A stretch of DNA of 63,453 bases from Archangium sp. (GTDB taxonomy: Bacteria; Myxococcota; Myxococcia; Myxococcales; Myxococcaceae): contig JAEUJS010000453.1 in assembly GCA_016792935.1 (NCBI GenBank), forward strand, positions 1 through 63,453, read 5' to 3'. Positions 49,363 to 58,600 of this stretch are shown piece by piece. The notes beneath the pieces were generated by a model. It saw nothing but the letters and a program-made list of their open reading frames with translations, searched no databases and was not told the DNA's origin. A program made the translations under genes and the position numbers. Positions within the stretch are counted from its first letter, which is position 1. Every line of letters begins with the position of its first letter.

Positions 49363-51238
49363 CTGCTTTGCGCAGCACGCGTTCCATCTGCTCGAGCGTG
49401 TACGGCTTGGCGAGCGTGAAGAGCCCGCTGTCGCTCGAGCTGTCCGGAAGGTCGCCGCCCGCGCTGTAGCCCGTCGAGAGCACCACCGGCAGCTTCGGCG
49501 CCAGCTCGCGCAACACCTCGCTCGCCTCGATGCCGCTCATCTCGGGCATGGTGACGTCCATCAACACCACGTCGAAGTCGGTGACGTGCGCTCTCACGCG
49601 CTCGAGCGCCTGGCGACCGGTCTCGGCCTCTTCCACCGTGCAGCCAAGCAGCTCGAGCAACCGTCTCGTCGAGCGGCGCAACAACGGCTCGTCGTCGACC
49701 AACAACACGCGCAACGAGAGCGGCTCTCTCTCGGCGGCCGGCGGAGCGGCGGGCTTCTCGAGCGGCTTGTCGAGCGCGGGCAGGTAGATGGTGAACGTCG
49801 AGCCACGGCCGATCGCGCTGTCGAGGCAGATGGCGCCTCCGTGCGATTTGAGAATCCCGGCGAGCGCGCTCAAGCCGAGGCCGCGCCCTGTGCCCTTGGT
49901 CGAGAAGAACGGGTCGAAGATGCGCGCCTGCGTCTCACTCGACATGCCGTGGCCGGTGTCCGTCACCGTGAGTCGGACGACCTTGCCACTGATGGTGCCG
50001 GTTCGCAGATGCGGCGGAGGCGCGTCCAGCGTCATCGCCGCGGTGCGCAGCGTGACCTGGCCTTCTTTCTCTCCAATCGCTTCGCCGGCGTTGGTGATGA
50101 GGTTCATCACCACTTGCTGCAGCTGCGCGGGGTCTCCCATCACCGCGGGGAGCGTCTTCTCGAGCTCGCGCTGCACGGTCACTTTTCTCGGGACCGTCAC
50201 GGAGAGCAAATCGCCCATCGAGCCGACGAGCTCGTTCAAGTCGAGCGGCACGTGTTCGGTCGAGGCGCGACCCGCGTAGGCGAGGAGTTGTCGCGTCAGC
50301 ACCGTGGCGCGCGTGACGGCGAGCTTCGCGGTGTCGAGCGCCTCGCTCTTCTTGTCGGCCGCCGTGTTGGAACGCGCGAGCTCGAGGCTGGACGTCACCA
50401 CCGTCAGCAGGTTGTTGAAGTCATGCGCGATGCCGCCGGCGAGCAACCCGAGGCCTTCGAGCTTTTGCGTCTGCACGCGCGCGGCCTCTTCTTCGACTTC
50501 GCGTGACACGTCGCGCACCGAGCCGACGAAGCGCACCGCGCGACCCTGCGCATCGCGCGCGACGACCCCGGTGGAATGCACCTGAATCGCCGTGCCGTCC
50601 TTCTTCCGCACGCGGTGCTTCACGTCGTAGTTCGGCGTGCGGCCCTTGATGGCGGCGGTGATGGCCTCGGCGACGCGCTGGGCATCTTCGGGGTGGACGA
50701 TTTGGTCCCACGGCTCGGGCGGCCATTCTTCGGGTGGGTAGCCGAGCCAGCGCCCCGTCTCTCCCGAGGCCGTGACGCGGCCGGTGCGCAAGTCGGTGTC
50801 CCACAGGAAGTTGCTGGTGGCGCTCACCGCCAGCCGCAGCGTCTCTTCGTTGTCGCGCGCGAGCTTCAGCGTGGCCTGCAAGTCGATGCGCTGTTGTTCG
50901 CGCCGCTGCAGCTCTTGCGGCACCCAGAAGCGCGCGAGGCGGAAGAGCACGATGGACGCGACGGCGACGTTGAGCAGTTTCACGCTCGCGAGCGGCCAGG
51001 GCTCTCCGAGCGTCTTGAACGAAGCGGGCAGCACTCCGTAGTTCGCGGCCCACACGGTGCCGAAGTATGCGCTCTCGAACGCGCTCTTGAAGGCGTCGAG
51101 CGCGAGCACGGTGAGCAACAACGCGATGAGCGAGTCCCCCTCGGCGTGACGGCGATGCCGCACGTAGAGCGCGAGGATGATGGTCCACAGGACGAGTAAC
51201 AGCGCGTAGGTGATGACTGCTGCGAGCGCTCCGCTCAA
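49349..51238 (-). CDS. Hybrid PAS sensor histidine kinase with receiver domain
   Basis: 629 residues. Three N-terminal membrane helices (about 5-28, 35-55, 85-105) precede a PAS/PAC domain (SNFLWDTDLRTGRVTASGE ... VRFVGSVRDVSREVEEE). The phosphoacceptor helix reads LLAGGIAHDFNNLLTVV. The ATPase domain has N-box VVMNLITNAGEAIGE, DTGHGMSSE (G1) and GTGRGLGLSALAGIL (G2). The receiver has VLLVDDEPLLRRS and the phosphorylated Asp in VVLMDVTMPEMSG. This order (kinase then receiver) is common in myxobacterial orphan hybrids. No cognate regulator is adjacent. The signal is unknown and is probably sensed by the membrane part or the PAS domain. Confidence 0.95.
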   Translation of the reverse strand: MSGALAAVITYALLLVLWTIILALYVRHRRHAEGDSLIALLLTVLALDAFKSAFESAYFGTVWAANYGVLPASFKTLGEPWPLASVKLLNVAVASIVLFRLARFWVPQELQRREQQRIDLQATLKLARDNEETLRLAVSATSNFLWDTDLRTGRVTASGETGRWLGYPPEEWPPEPWDQIVHPEDAQRVAEAITAAIKGRTPNYDVKHRVRKKDGTAIQVHSTGVVARDAQGRAVRFVGSVRDVSREVEEEAARVQTQKLEGLGLLAGGIAHDFNNLLTVVTSSLELARSNTAADKKSEALDTAKLAVTRATVLTRQLLAYAGRASTEHVPLDLNELVGSMGDLLSVTVPRKVTVQRELEKTLPAVMGDPAQLQQVVMNLITNAGEAIGEKEGQVTLRTAAMTLDAPPPHLRTGTISGKVVRLTVTDTGHGMSSETQARIFDPFFSTKGTGRGLGLSALAGILKSHGGAICLDSAIGRGSTFTIYLPALDKPLEKPAAPPAAEREPLSLRVLLVDDEPLLRRSTRRLLELLGCTVEEAETGRQALERVRAHVTDFDVVLMDVTMPEMSGIEASEVLRELAPKLPVVLSTGYSAGGDLPDSSSDSGLFTLAKPYTLEQMERVLRKAANAK

Positions 51239-51265
51239 ATGCCCCCCGAGCGGGAACCTAGCGGC

Positions 51266-53467
51266 TCACGGGTCTTTGCGCAGAATCATCCCGCGGTGGC
51301 CGACGAGCCACATCGTCTCACCCGTCGCGGTGGTGAAGCCGAAGATGCCATTCACCTCGCGCGGCGACGAGAGCGGCACCTCGACCCACGGAGCGCCCGG
51401 CGTCGCCTGCCGGAGCACGAGGCCGCCACCATCCACCGCGAGCCCGCCGACCCAGCCCACGCCCGTCGGCGTGACGAACGCCTCATGGAGCTGCACGTTG
51501 GGGTCGACGTTGCTCACCACGTCACCCAACTCATCGAGCGTGGCGATGGTGCCGTTCGCGCCGCTGGCGACGTAGCGCGGCGCGCCTGACTGCAGGCGAA
51601 CGCCGTGGAGCGAGTTCAAGTCTTCGGTGCCGAGCGTCGAGGGCGTCCAGTTCACGCCGTCGTAGCGCGACACGTTGCCGTTCTGTCCGACCGTCACGAT
51701 GGCGTCGCCCGACAAGCCCCACACCGCGCGCAGGTTGGCGTTGTTGATGCCCACGCTGCGGGCCTCGAAGCTGTTGCCGACGCCGCTGTCGGAAACGGTG
51801 AGCTGGTCCGACTGTGTGCGCACGAAGTAGTAGCCGACGTTTCGCGCGCCCCAGCCGCTGACGTACACGCCGCCGAAGTTGCCCGTGAAGTCGTTGTACG
51901 AGGGCTGGCTGCTGACCAGCAGCGTGAACTTGGAATCGTCCCCCAGGAACCACGCGCGGTCGCTCTCGGCGAAGCAGCCGTGGAACGCGTTGGTGCCTCC
52001 CAGTGAAAATTCGCGCATGCGCCACTCGATGCCGTTGGCGAGCTCGTTGCGCTCGTACCAACGCGGCCCGCCGCCCGTCTCGTTGCCGCCCACCGCGAAG
52101 AAGCTCGTCGGCGACGTGCCACACACCGCGTTGAAGTTGGACCCGCTGCGCTGGAACGGCGAGCTGCGCAGCGTCAGCGCGGTCATCGGGTTGGTGGAAT
52201 CCAGATTGAACGTCGCCATGAAGCCCGCGTAGCCGGCGAGCAACAGCGTGTGGTCCTGGTGCGAGATGCCGGTCATCTGCTGGTTGAAGCCGTTGATGGT
52301 GCCGCGCAGCACGCCGCCATCGGGGTCGAGCCAGCCATATTGGTTCTGGCCGATGAGGAAGACGCCACCATCTCCGGGCGCGAGGTCGACGATGAGGAAG
52401 CCCGCGTCGATGGGGTTCCAGAGACTGCCGCCGTCTTCGAGTCCCGCGTCCACCAGCGTCACCACCGAGACGCCGTTGGGGCCAGTGCCTGCGACGACCA
52501 GCTCGCCGTTGAGTGTGCCGGCCGCGTAGCTCTCCGAGAGGATGCCGACGTTGAGGTAGGGCTCCCAGCCTTGCGTGCCGCGCACGAAGAGCTGATTGCG
52601 CCGCGTCAGCACCAGCGCGCGCCCGTCGCGGTCGAGGAAGAGGTCGCGAACGTCGTCGGTGGTGCCGAGGTTCTCCGGGCCCCAGCGGATGTTGGGCTCG
52701 AGCTGCGCGCGCCGCGAGAAGAGCAGACCGCCGGTGCCACCCGCGAGCGCTCCGCCGTCACCGAGCGCGAGCACCTTGCGGAACGAGGCGGTCGAGATGG
52801 GGTTGGTCTGCTCGCGTTCCCACTGCGTGCCGTCGAAGTGGAGAATCACGCCCTGCGAGCCGACGGCGTACACCTCGGTGGGTGAGCTGCCCTGCACGTC
52901 GAACAAGTTGGTGATGGGCGGAGCGGGGTTGTGTTGGAGCGCTGAGCGCTCGCCGTCCCAGAAGAGAATGGTGCGTGCTTCTCCGACGAACCACGCGTGA
53001 CGCGTGTCGGCGCGCCAGCCGGCGTTGAGCGTGTGGCCCTGCGGCAAGGGGTTTTCCCAGCACCAGCCCTCGGCGGTGCACAGGCGCGGGAAGGCGCAGC
53101 GGTTGGGGCGCTCGATTCCACATTCTTGCGGGGCGGGGCAGTCGCGCGCGCAGTCGACGAAGTCGCAGCCATCGTTCACGAAGCCGCACTCGGCGGCCGC
53201 GCACTCGGCCGTGACGTCGCGCCGCACACACGGGCCGCCGTCGAGCATGAGGCCGCCGTCGTCCTGCAAGTCACTGGGCGGGTGGCAGAAGCGGTCGGGT
53301 CCGCACACCTGACCCTGGAGCGCGCAGGTGCCGTCGGTCTCACAGCGGTAGCGAACGTTGGTCGGGAGCGGACAGCCGAACACCAGCAACGAGAGGAACG
53401 TGAACAGCACGGTGCGCAGCGGAGAACCGACCAGGGGCGGTTCGGAGCGAGCAGGAAGTGTGCGCAC
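51266..53467 (-). CDS. Lipoprotein with Cys-rich N-region and beta-propeller-like repeats
   Basis: 733 residues with GTG 53467. An in-frame GTG at 53410 would leave a signal with no basic residue, so the longer start is kept. RTVLFTFLSLLVFGCPLP has lipobox VFGC. Residues about 35-135 are Cys-rich (CETDGTCALQGQVCGPDRFC). Then about 590 residues of strand-turn repeats (VYAVGSQGVILHFDGTQWE; AIVTVGQNGNVSRYDGVNWT; WLVGHRGMILRKDP) indicate one or two beta-propellers. The first codons coincide with repeat C. Surface localisation is likely; function unknown. It is divergent from the MopE-like lipoprotein gene, whose ATG is 79 bp away. Confidence 0.8.
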   Translation of the reverse strand: MRTLPARSEPPLVGSPLRTVLFTFLSLLVFGCPLPTNVRYRCETDGTCALQGQVCGPDRFCHPPSDLQDDGGLMLDGGPCVRRDVTAECAAAECGFVNDGCDFVDCARDCPAPQECGIERPNRCAFPRLCTAEGWCWENPLPQGHTLNAGWRADTRHAWFVGEARTILFWDGERSALQHNPAPPITNLFDVQGSSPTEVYAVGSQGVILHFDGTQWEREQTNPISTASFRKVLALGDGGALAGGTGGLLFSRRAQLEPNIRWGPENLGTTDDVRDLFLDRDGRALVLTRRNQLFVRGTQGWEPYLNVGILSESYAAGTLNGELVVAGTGPNGVSVVTLVDAGLEDGGSLWNPIDAGFLIVDLAPGDGGVFLIGQNQYGWLDPDGGVLRGTINGFNQQMTGISHQDHTLLLAGYAGFMATFNLDSTNPMTALTLRSSPFQRSGSNFNAVCGTSPTSFFAVGGNETGGGPRWYERNELANGIEWRMREFSLGGTNAFHGCFAESDRAWFLGDDSKFTLLVSSQPSYNDFTGNFGGVYVSGWGARNVGYYFVRTQSDQLTVSDSGVGNSFEARSVGINNANLRAVWGLSGDAIVTVGQNGNVSRYDGVNWTPSTLGTEDLNSLHGVRLQSGAPRYVASGANGTIATLDELGDVVSNVDPNVQLHEAFVTPTGVGWVGGLAVDGGGLVLRQATPGAPWVEVPLSSPREVNGIFGFTTATGETMWLVGHRGMILRKDP
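53412..53455. repeat. Dispersed repeat C, copy 2
   Basis: GTGCGCAGCGGAGAACCGAC then CAGGGGCGGTTCGGAGCGAGCAGG, matching 36271-36313. Here it overlaps codons 5-19 of the propeller lipoprotein (ARSEPPLVGSPLR). Confidence 0.6.
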
Positions 53468-53546
53468 CGGGCCACCAGCATACCGCGAATGTGCGGGCAG
53501 CCTGACTGTTGATCAGCACGCTGCCGCGCATAACCTCCGAGGGCCG

Positions 53547-55064
53547 ATGTCTCGCGCGTGCACAGCGTTGGTCTTCTCTCTGGGCTTGATGGCGGGCTGC
53601 GTGTCGCCGCCACCGGCTCCGTCGTTGCGAGAAGTCGTGCCCAGCTCGCTGAGCGCCGCGGAAGGCGGAGCGGTCGAGCTGAAGGGGGAAGGGTTTCTCC
53701 CACTCGGCGTGTTCGAGTTCGACACACCCAACAAGACGATGTGGACCGCGCCGGTCAGCGCGACGGCGAGCAACGGAACGCTCAACGTCATCCTCGGTTC
53801 GATGCGGTGGGTCGATGCGCGCACGGTGGCGGCCTCGGTGCCGCGCGGGCTCCCGGCGGGTGCGTGGTCGGTCGAATTGACGCTGCCCCGCGGAGAGGTC
53901 GTCACGCTCGCCAACGCCTTCACGCTGGTGGAGTTCAGCGACGAAGACGCGGGCGTGGTGATGCCTTGCGCTGAGACCACGCTCGCTGACCTCGACGACG
54001 ACGGCTTCGGCGCACCCGGTACCGAAGCGATGCTCTGCGGGCCCGGTCGCGTGGACGCGGGCGGTGATTGCAACGACGCCGATGCGCTCGCCAACCCCAA
54101 CGGCACCGAGGTGTGCAACGCGCTCGACGACGACTGCGACGGCACGCCCGACGATGGCGTGTGCCGCGCCGATGCGGGAGCGAGTGATGGCGGCACGGTG
54201 GTCTTCGTGCGCGTGCGCACCATCGAGGCGATGGACCGCGACTTCGTGGCAGTCAGCGCGTGGGGCCCGGAGTCGCTGTGGCTCGCGGGCGGCGACAAGC
54301 TCTTCGTGCGCGTGCCCGATGGCGGCTTCCTCGACCGCTCGTCGAACTGCCCGATGCGCATGAACGCGGTGTGGGCCGACTCGAACGGCCGCGCGTTCGT
54401 CGCAGGAGGCAACCCGGGCATCGGCCGCATCACGACGGCCACGGTGATGAATGGGTGCGCGCCCAGCGCGATGTTGCCGGACCCGGTGGTGGGCTTGCGT
54501 GGCTTCACCGCGAACGACGGCGGCGTGGCGGTCGAGGCGTTGCTGCGCGATGGGCGGCGCGCGACGTGGGACGGCACGGGAAATCCAACGGTGCTGGGCA
54601 ACGCGAATGGGCTGACGCTCACCACCGGTGACAGCGCGTCACGTTCGCTCTTCTTCGGAGCGGGACGCAACTCGCTCAACACGCCCGTTGTGCTGCGCGT
54701 GCGCGACACGGGAGCGCAGTCGTTCGACAACTTGAGCGCGCTCGGCGCGGTGCCCACGGTGCGCGGCTCGTCGTCGATCTCACCGACGCGCCTGGTGATG
54801 GTGGGCGACAACGGCTTCGTCGGCAGTCGCAACGCGGGCGTGTGGGAACGGGTTCCCGACGCCGGCGTCGACGCGCTCTACGCCGTGAAGGCCTTCGGAG
54901 CGGGCCGCTTCTATGTTTCAGGTGAGCGCGGCCAGGTCAGGCTGTGGAACGGCAGCTGGACCGTGTTCCCGACCGACCCGCTCGCGGTGCGCGCGATGGA
55001 CGGAGTGGACGAAGAACACCTCTGGCTCGTCGGCGACAACGGGTTCATTCTCCGCCGCCCATGA
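53547..55064 (+). CDS. MopE-like metal-binding lipoprotein with propeller-like C-domain
   Basis: 505 residues from ATG 53547. MSRACTALVFSLGLMAGCVS carries lipobox MAGC. An IPT/TIG-like sandwich follows (LREVVPSSLSAAEGGAVELK). At about 145-215 is the MopE-type metal-binding motif (DLDDDGFGAPGTEAM; GDCNDADALANPNGTEVCN; ALDDDCDGTPDDGVC), known from the copper protein MopE of Methylococcus and frequent in myxobacteria. The C-terminal 290 residues show propeller-like repeats (LWLAGGDKLFVRVPDGGFLD; FYVSGERGQVRLWNGSW; LWLVGDNGFILRRP) like those of the divergent neighbour. The Mpo1-family gene follows 10 bp downstream. Confidence 0.83.
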   Translation: MSRACTALVFSLGLMAGCVSPPPAPSLREVVPSSLSAAEGGAVELKGEGFLPLGVFEFDTPNKTMWTAPVSATASNGTLNVILGSMRWVDARTVAASVPRGLPAGAWSVELTLPRGEVVTLANAFTLVEFSDEDAGVVMPCAETTLADLDDDGFGAPGTEAMLCGPGRVDAGGDCNDADALANPNGTEVCNALDDDCDGTPDDGVCRADAGASDGGTVVFVRVRTIEAMDRDFVAVSAWGPESLWLAGGDKLFVRVPDGGFLDRSSNCPMRMNAVWADSNGRAFVAGGNPGIGRITTATVMNGCAPSAMLPDPVVGLRGFTANDGGVAVEALLRDGRRATWDGTGNPTVLGNANGLTLTTGDSASRSLFFGAGRNSLNTPVVLRVRDTGAQSFDNLSALGAVPTVRGSSSISPTRLVMVGDNGFVGSRNAGVWERVPDAGVDALYAVKAFGAGRFYVSGERGQVRLWNGSWTVFPTDPLAVRAMDGVDEEHLWLVGDNGFILRRP

Positions 55065-55074
55065 GTGCGTCCAC

Positions 55075-55419
55075 ATGAGTCGCGAAGGTGGATTGTTGGC
55101 GTGGCAGTTCAAGGGGTACCCCGACTTTCACGCGTCGCGCACGAATCTCGTCATTCACGTGCTGACTGTTCCGCTCTTCCAGTGGGGCACGGTGTTGGTG
55201 CTCTTCGGGTGGGCGTGGAGCTGGGTCACGTCGGTGGTCGGGCTCGGCTCGATGTTGCTCGCGGTGGTCGCGCAGGGGCGCGGACACGCCATGGAAAAGA
55301 ACGCGCCGATTCCCTTCGCGTCGAAGGGCGAAGGCGTGGCGCGGTTGTTCCTCGAGAACTGGGTGAACTTTCCGCGCTTCGTGGTGACCGGTGGCTTCGG
55401 TCGGGCGTGGCGCGGTTGA
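55075..55419 (+). CDS. Mpo1/DUF962-family membrane protein
   Basis: 114 residues from ATG 55075. YPDFHASRTNLVIHVLTVPL, with the His pair, two hydrophobic helices and GHAMEKNAPIPFASKG followed by NWVNFPRFV, match the DUF962 (yeast YGL010w/Mpo1) family. In yeast this is an Fe(II) dioxygenase acting on 2-hydroxy fatty acids. The His residues expected to bind iron are kept. It follows the MopE-like gene closely. Its stop is immediately adjacent to the restored stop (55420) of the convergent RCC1-repeat gene. Confidence 0.85.
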   Translation: MSREGGLLAWQFKGYPDFHASRTNLVIHVLTVPLFQWGTVLVLFGWAWSWVTSVVGLGSMLLAVVAQGRGHAMEKNAPIPFASKGEGVARLFLENWVNFPRFVVTGGFGRAWRG

Positions 55420-57488
55420 TCATCTCCCCGACACGACGTTCGGCGTGAGCCGTTCCATGCGCGTGCCGTCGCCGAGCTGACCGTTGTCGTTCGAGCCCCA
55501 GCAGTACACCCTTCGAGAGTGAGCGCGCACGTGTGGTCGTCACCGGTCACGACGGACGTCACGGTGGACGGCACGGTGACTGCCACGGGCGACGCGCGGT
55601 CCATCTTCGAGCCGTCGCCGACCTGACCGAACTCGTTGTGGCCCCAACACTGGAAGCCGCTCGACGTCACCGCGCAGTGCACGTCGCCTTTTCCACCGAA
55701 CAGGGCGGTGGTGCTCGTCGCCATCACGCTCACCGGCACCTCGCTCCTGGTGGTGCTGAAGGGGAGACCTGCGCCGAGCTGCCCCCACAGGTTCGCGCCG
55801 ATGCACTGCGCGCTGCCGCCTTGCAGGAAACACGTCGTGTCTCCGCCGACGGCGAGTTGCAGGACGTTGGCGGCGACCGTGGTGCGAGGCGTGGCGATGG
55901 CGTTCGGCGTGGTGACGCCGAGCTGCGAGAAGACGTTGCGGCCCCAACACGAGAGCGAGCCATCCATCTTCAGCGCGCAGGCGTGACCCCACGCGCCGTC
56001 GACGCGCAGCACGCCGCTGGTGAGCCCGCTCACCGGGTACGGCACGTCGTAGAAGTGACACTGGCCGACGGTGCAGCTCGAGGGAGAGAACGTGCCGATG
56101 CCGAGCTCTCCGTAGACGTTGTCGCCCCAGCACGACGCACCGCCGGTGCTGGTGACGCCGCAGGTGAACCAGTTGCCCGCGGTGATGCTGGTGAAGGTGG
56201 AGCTCGTGCTCACGAAGACGGGGCTCGAGCGGTAGGTGCCGGTGCCGTCTCCGAGCTGGCCGTCGTCGTTGCCGCCCCAGCACATCACGCGTCCGTCGGA
56301 ACGCAGCGCGCAGGAATGTGCAGCGCCCATCGCGACCGCGGTGACGCCCGCGTCGATGCCGCCGATGTCGGTCGGCGTGAGCGAGCTCGGTCGCGCGCCC
56401 CAACACTTCACGGCGCCGGCGACGAGCGCGCAGGTCGTGTCTCCGCCTGCGGCGATGGCGCTCGCTCGGCAGCAGCCCGCCGCGCACTTGAAGAAGCCCG
56501 GGTTGCACGCGTAGTCGCATTGGCGCGTCAGGTTGCCTCCTCCGCCGCCGCCTCCTCCTCCGGTTCCGCTCGGGAGCAGCGCGCACTCTGCCATTCCATT
56601 CGCGGGAGAGGAGGGACAGGCGGTGCAGCTCGTTCCGCAGTGCGTGACGTCGTCGTCCGCGTAGCAATCGGCGCCGCAGCGGTTGAAGCCGGAGTTGCAC
56701 GTGTAGACGCATTGACCATTCGTGCACGCGGGCGTGGCGTTCGCCTTCTCGCACTTGATGCACGTCGGGCCGCACGAGTCGGTCGAGGTCTCGGCCACAC
56801 AGTTGCCGCCGCAGAGTCGATTGCCGGAAGCGCACTGGCAGGTGCGCGAGCTCATGTCGCAGGTGCCGGGCATCGGACATTGCGCGTGCGCGGTGCAGCC
56901 GGCGCGGCAGATGCCGCTCGAGAGGTCGCAGTAGAAACCGCCAAGGCACGACGTCTGGCGGCAGTCGGCCGGGTTGTTCACGCACGTGCCGCCGCTGCAG
57001 GCCTGCGAGCTGGTGCACGAGATGCCGCAGCCGCCGCAGTTGGTCTCATCGGTGGTCGTGCTGACGCAGCGTGAGCTGCAGAAGGAGAGGCCGGTCGCGC
57101 ACGGGCCGCCGCCTCCTCCGCCGCTCATCGCGCCGCCTCCGCCGGTGACTGCACCACCGCCTGAGCCGCCTGAGCCGCCTCCGCCTCCGAAGCCACCTGC
57201 GCCTCCGCCGAGCGAGCCGCCGCTGCCTCCGGTGAGGGAGCAGACGCCCGCGGTGCACGTCGAGCCGCTCGCGCAGCTGACGCACGAGACGTTGTTCGAG
57301 CCGCACGCGGTGTTCTGATTTCCGGCGACGCAAAAGCCGTCGGTCGTGCAGCAGCCGCGGCACGTCGAGTCACACGGCGCCAGCGGGATGAAGCACGACG
57401 AGCCGAGCAGAGAGACGATGAAGCTGAGGAAGAAGACGAATTCCCTCTCCCTCGGGGAGAGGGTCAGGGTGAGGGAGCGCCTCTTCAC
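55420..57488 (-). CDS. RCC1-repeat Cys-rich surface protein with probable frameshift in the last repeat
   Basis: GTG 57488 overlaps the upstream stop (GTGA). The n-region MKRRSLTLTLSPREREF comes from repeat A, followed by VFFLSFIVSLLGSSCF, a lipobox-like signal. Gly/Ser stalks alternate with Cys-rich modules to about residue 385. Then come RCC1 propeller repeats (VKCWGARPSSLTPTDIGG; VMCWGGNDDGQLGDGTGTYR; SLSCWGRNVFSQLGVTTPN). At 55508-55510 the frame slips: LEGCTAG should read as VYCWGSNDNGQLGDGTRMER, with the stop at 55420. The region is one base short of a multiple of three. As written, the frame would run on to 55155 across the opposite Mpo1-family gene. Confidence 0.75.
57443..57478. repeat. 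Dispersed repeat A at the RCC1 gene start
   Basis: On the minus strand CTCCCTCACCCTGACCCTCT then CCCCGAGGGAGAGGGA, beginning 10 bases after the overlapping GTG. It encodes the first part of the signal sequence (SLTLTLSPRERE). Confidence 0.7.
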
Positions 57489-58600
57489 GGACAGCCTCGC
57501 ACCGTCGCGCTCGTGCACGGATGCGCGGGAGCATTCGTCCCCGTGCACACCTGCGGCGTCGCGCGCCAGGTGATGACGTACGAGCCCTTGAGCAACACGA
57601 TGTCGTACGTCGCGGCGCCGCTCACCGGCAGCGAAGTCGTCGCGGCGGGCTCATTCACGCGCGCAAACTCGAGAGAGCCGCGACCACTTCCGTCGGGCAT
57701 CATCGCGTTGTCCTGCGTCACGCGGCCACTGAGCGCGACCGCCGGAATGTCGATGTCGAGCGCACCCGACGACGTCAGCGAAGCGCCGCTGCGAATCTCT
57801 CCGGAGTTGCACGGCACCGGCCAGCCCATCGCGCAGGCACCACGGCCCTCGTAGTCGACGTCGTACGTGCCAGAGAGCAGATGCAGCGCATACGTCGGCG
57901 CACCGCTCGGCCCGAACGCCCGCGTGCGAGCGCTGCCACCACGCTGCAGTCCGAACGACAAGGCGCCACGGTCACCGCTCGCCATCGGCACCGTCGACGC
58001 GTTCATCGTCACGCCGCCCGTCACGCGTACGCTGCGCAAGTCGAAGTCGAGCGTGCCCGACGCGGTGATGGACATCTCGCGAAGGATTCCCGCGTTGCAC
58101 GGCATGTCCTGCACGTCGTCGGTGGCGCACAGCCGCGACTGCGAGAACACCGTGAACGCATCGGCCGGTTGGTAGCTGATGGTGTACTCGCCGGGCGTGA
58201 GCGTGACGCCGTAGTTGAAGTCGCCGCTCGTCCCGAGTGCGAGCCGCGCGTCGTCGTGACCGTCCTTCGAGAACACCAGGAAGCCGCGTGTGCGCGTCGC
58301 CGTCGGGAGCATTCCGCCGTTCAACGTCAACCGCCCGTGCAGCTCGAGCCGCTTGATGTCGAAGTCGAGCACGCCGTTGCTCGTGAGCGAGACGCCGGAG
58401 CAGCTGCCCGTCCCGCCGCCGCCACAGTTCACGGTGCCGCCGCCAGTCGCGCCTCCGCCGGTTCCGCCGCCCGTGCTGCCGCCGCCACCAGTGCCGCCTG
58501 CGCTTCCGCCGCCGCCTCCGGTTGGACCGCCGGGCAGTGCGAAGAAACACGCGCTCGTGGTCGTGAAGAACAGCGCGAGTGAGAGTCGCTTCAAATTCAT
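57485..58600 (-). CDS. Lipoprotein with three tandem beta modules
   Basis: 371 residues. ATG 58600 overlaps the upstream stop (ATGA). MNLKRLSLALFFTTTSACFF has a lipobox SAC. A Gly/Thr stalk (about 25-70) precedes three modules of roughly 95 residues, each opening LTSNGVLDFDIKRLELHGRL, ITASGTLDFDLRSVRVTGGV or LTSSGALDIDIPAVALSGRV, and each ending in a GTYDVDYEG- or GEYTISYQP-like strand. They look like duplicated carboxypeptidase-regulatory or Greek-key sandwiches. It is the middle gene of a three-gene surface operon. Confidence 0.8.
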   Translation of the reverse strand: MNLKRLSLALFFTTTSACFFALPGGPTGGGGGSAGGTGGGGSTGGGTGGGATGGGTVNCGGGGTGSCSGVSLTSNGVLDFDIKRLELHGRLTLNGGMLPTATRTRGFLVFSKDGHDDARLALGTSGDFNYGVTLTPGEYTISYQPADAFTVFSQSRLCATDDVQDMPCNAGILREMSITASGTLDFDLRSVRVTGGVTMNASTVPMASGDRGALSFGLQRGGSARTRAFGPSGAPTYALHLLSGTYDVDYEGRGACAMGWPVPCNSGEIRSGASLTSSGALDIDIPAVALSGRVTQDNAMMPDGSGRGSLEFARVNEPAATTSLPVSGAATYDIVLLKGSYVITWRATPQVCTGTNAPAHPCTSATVRGCP

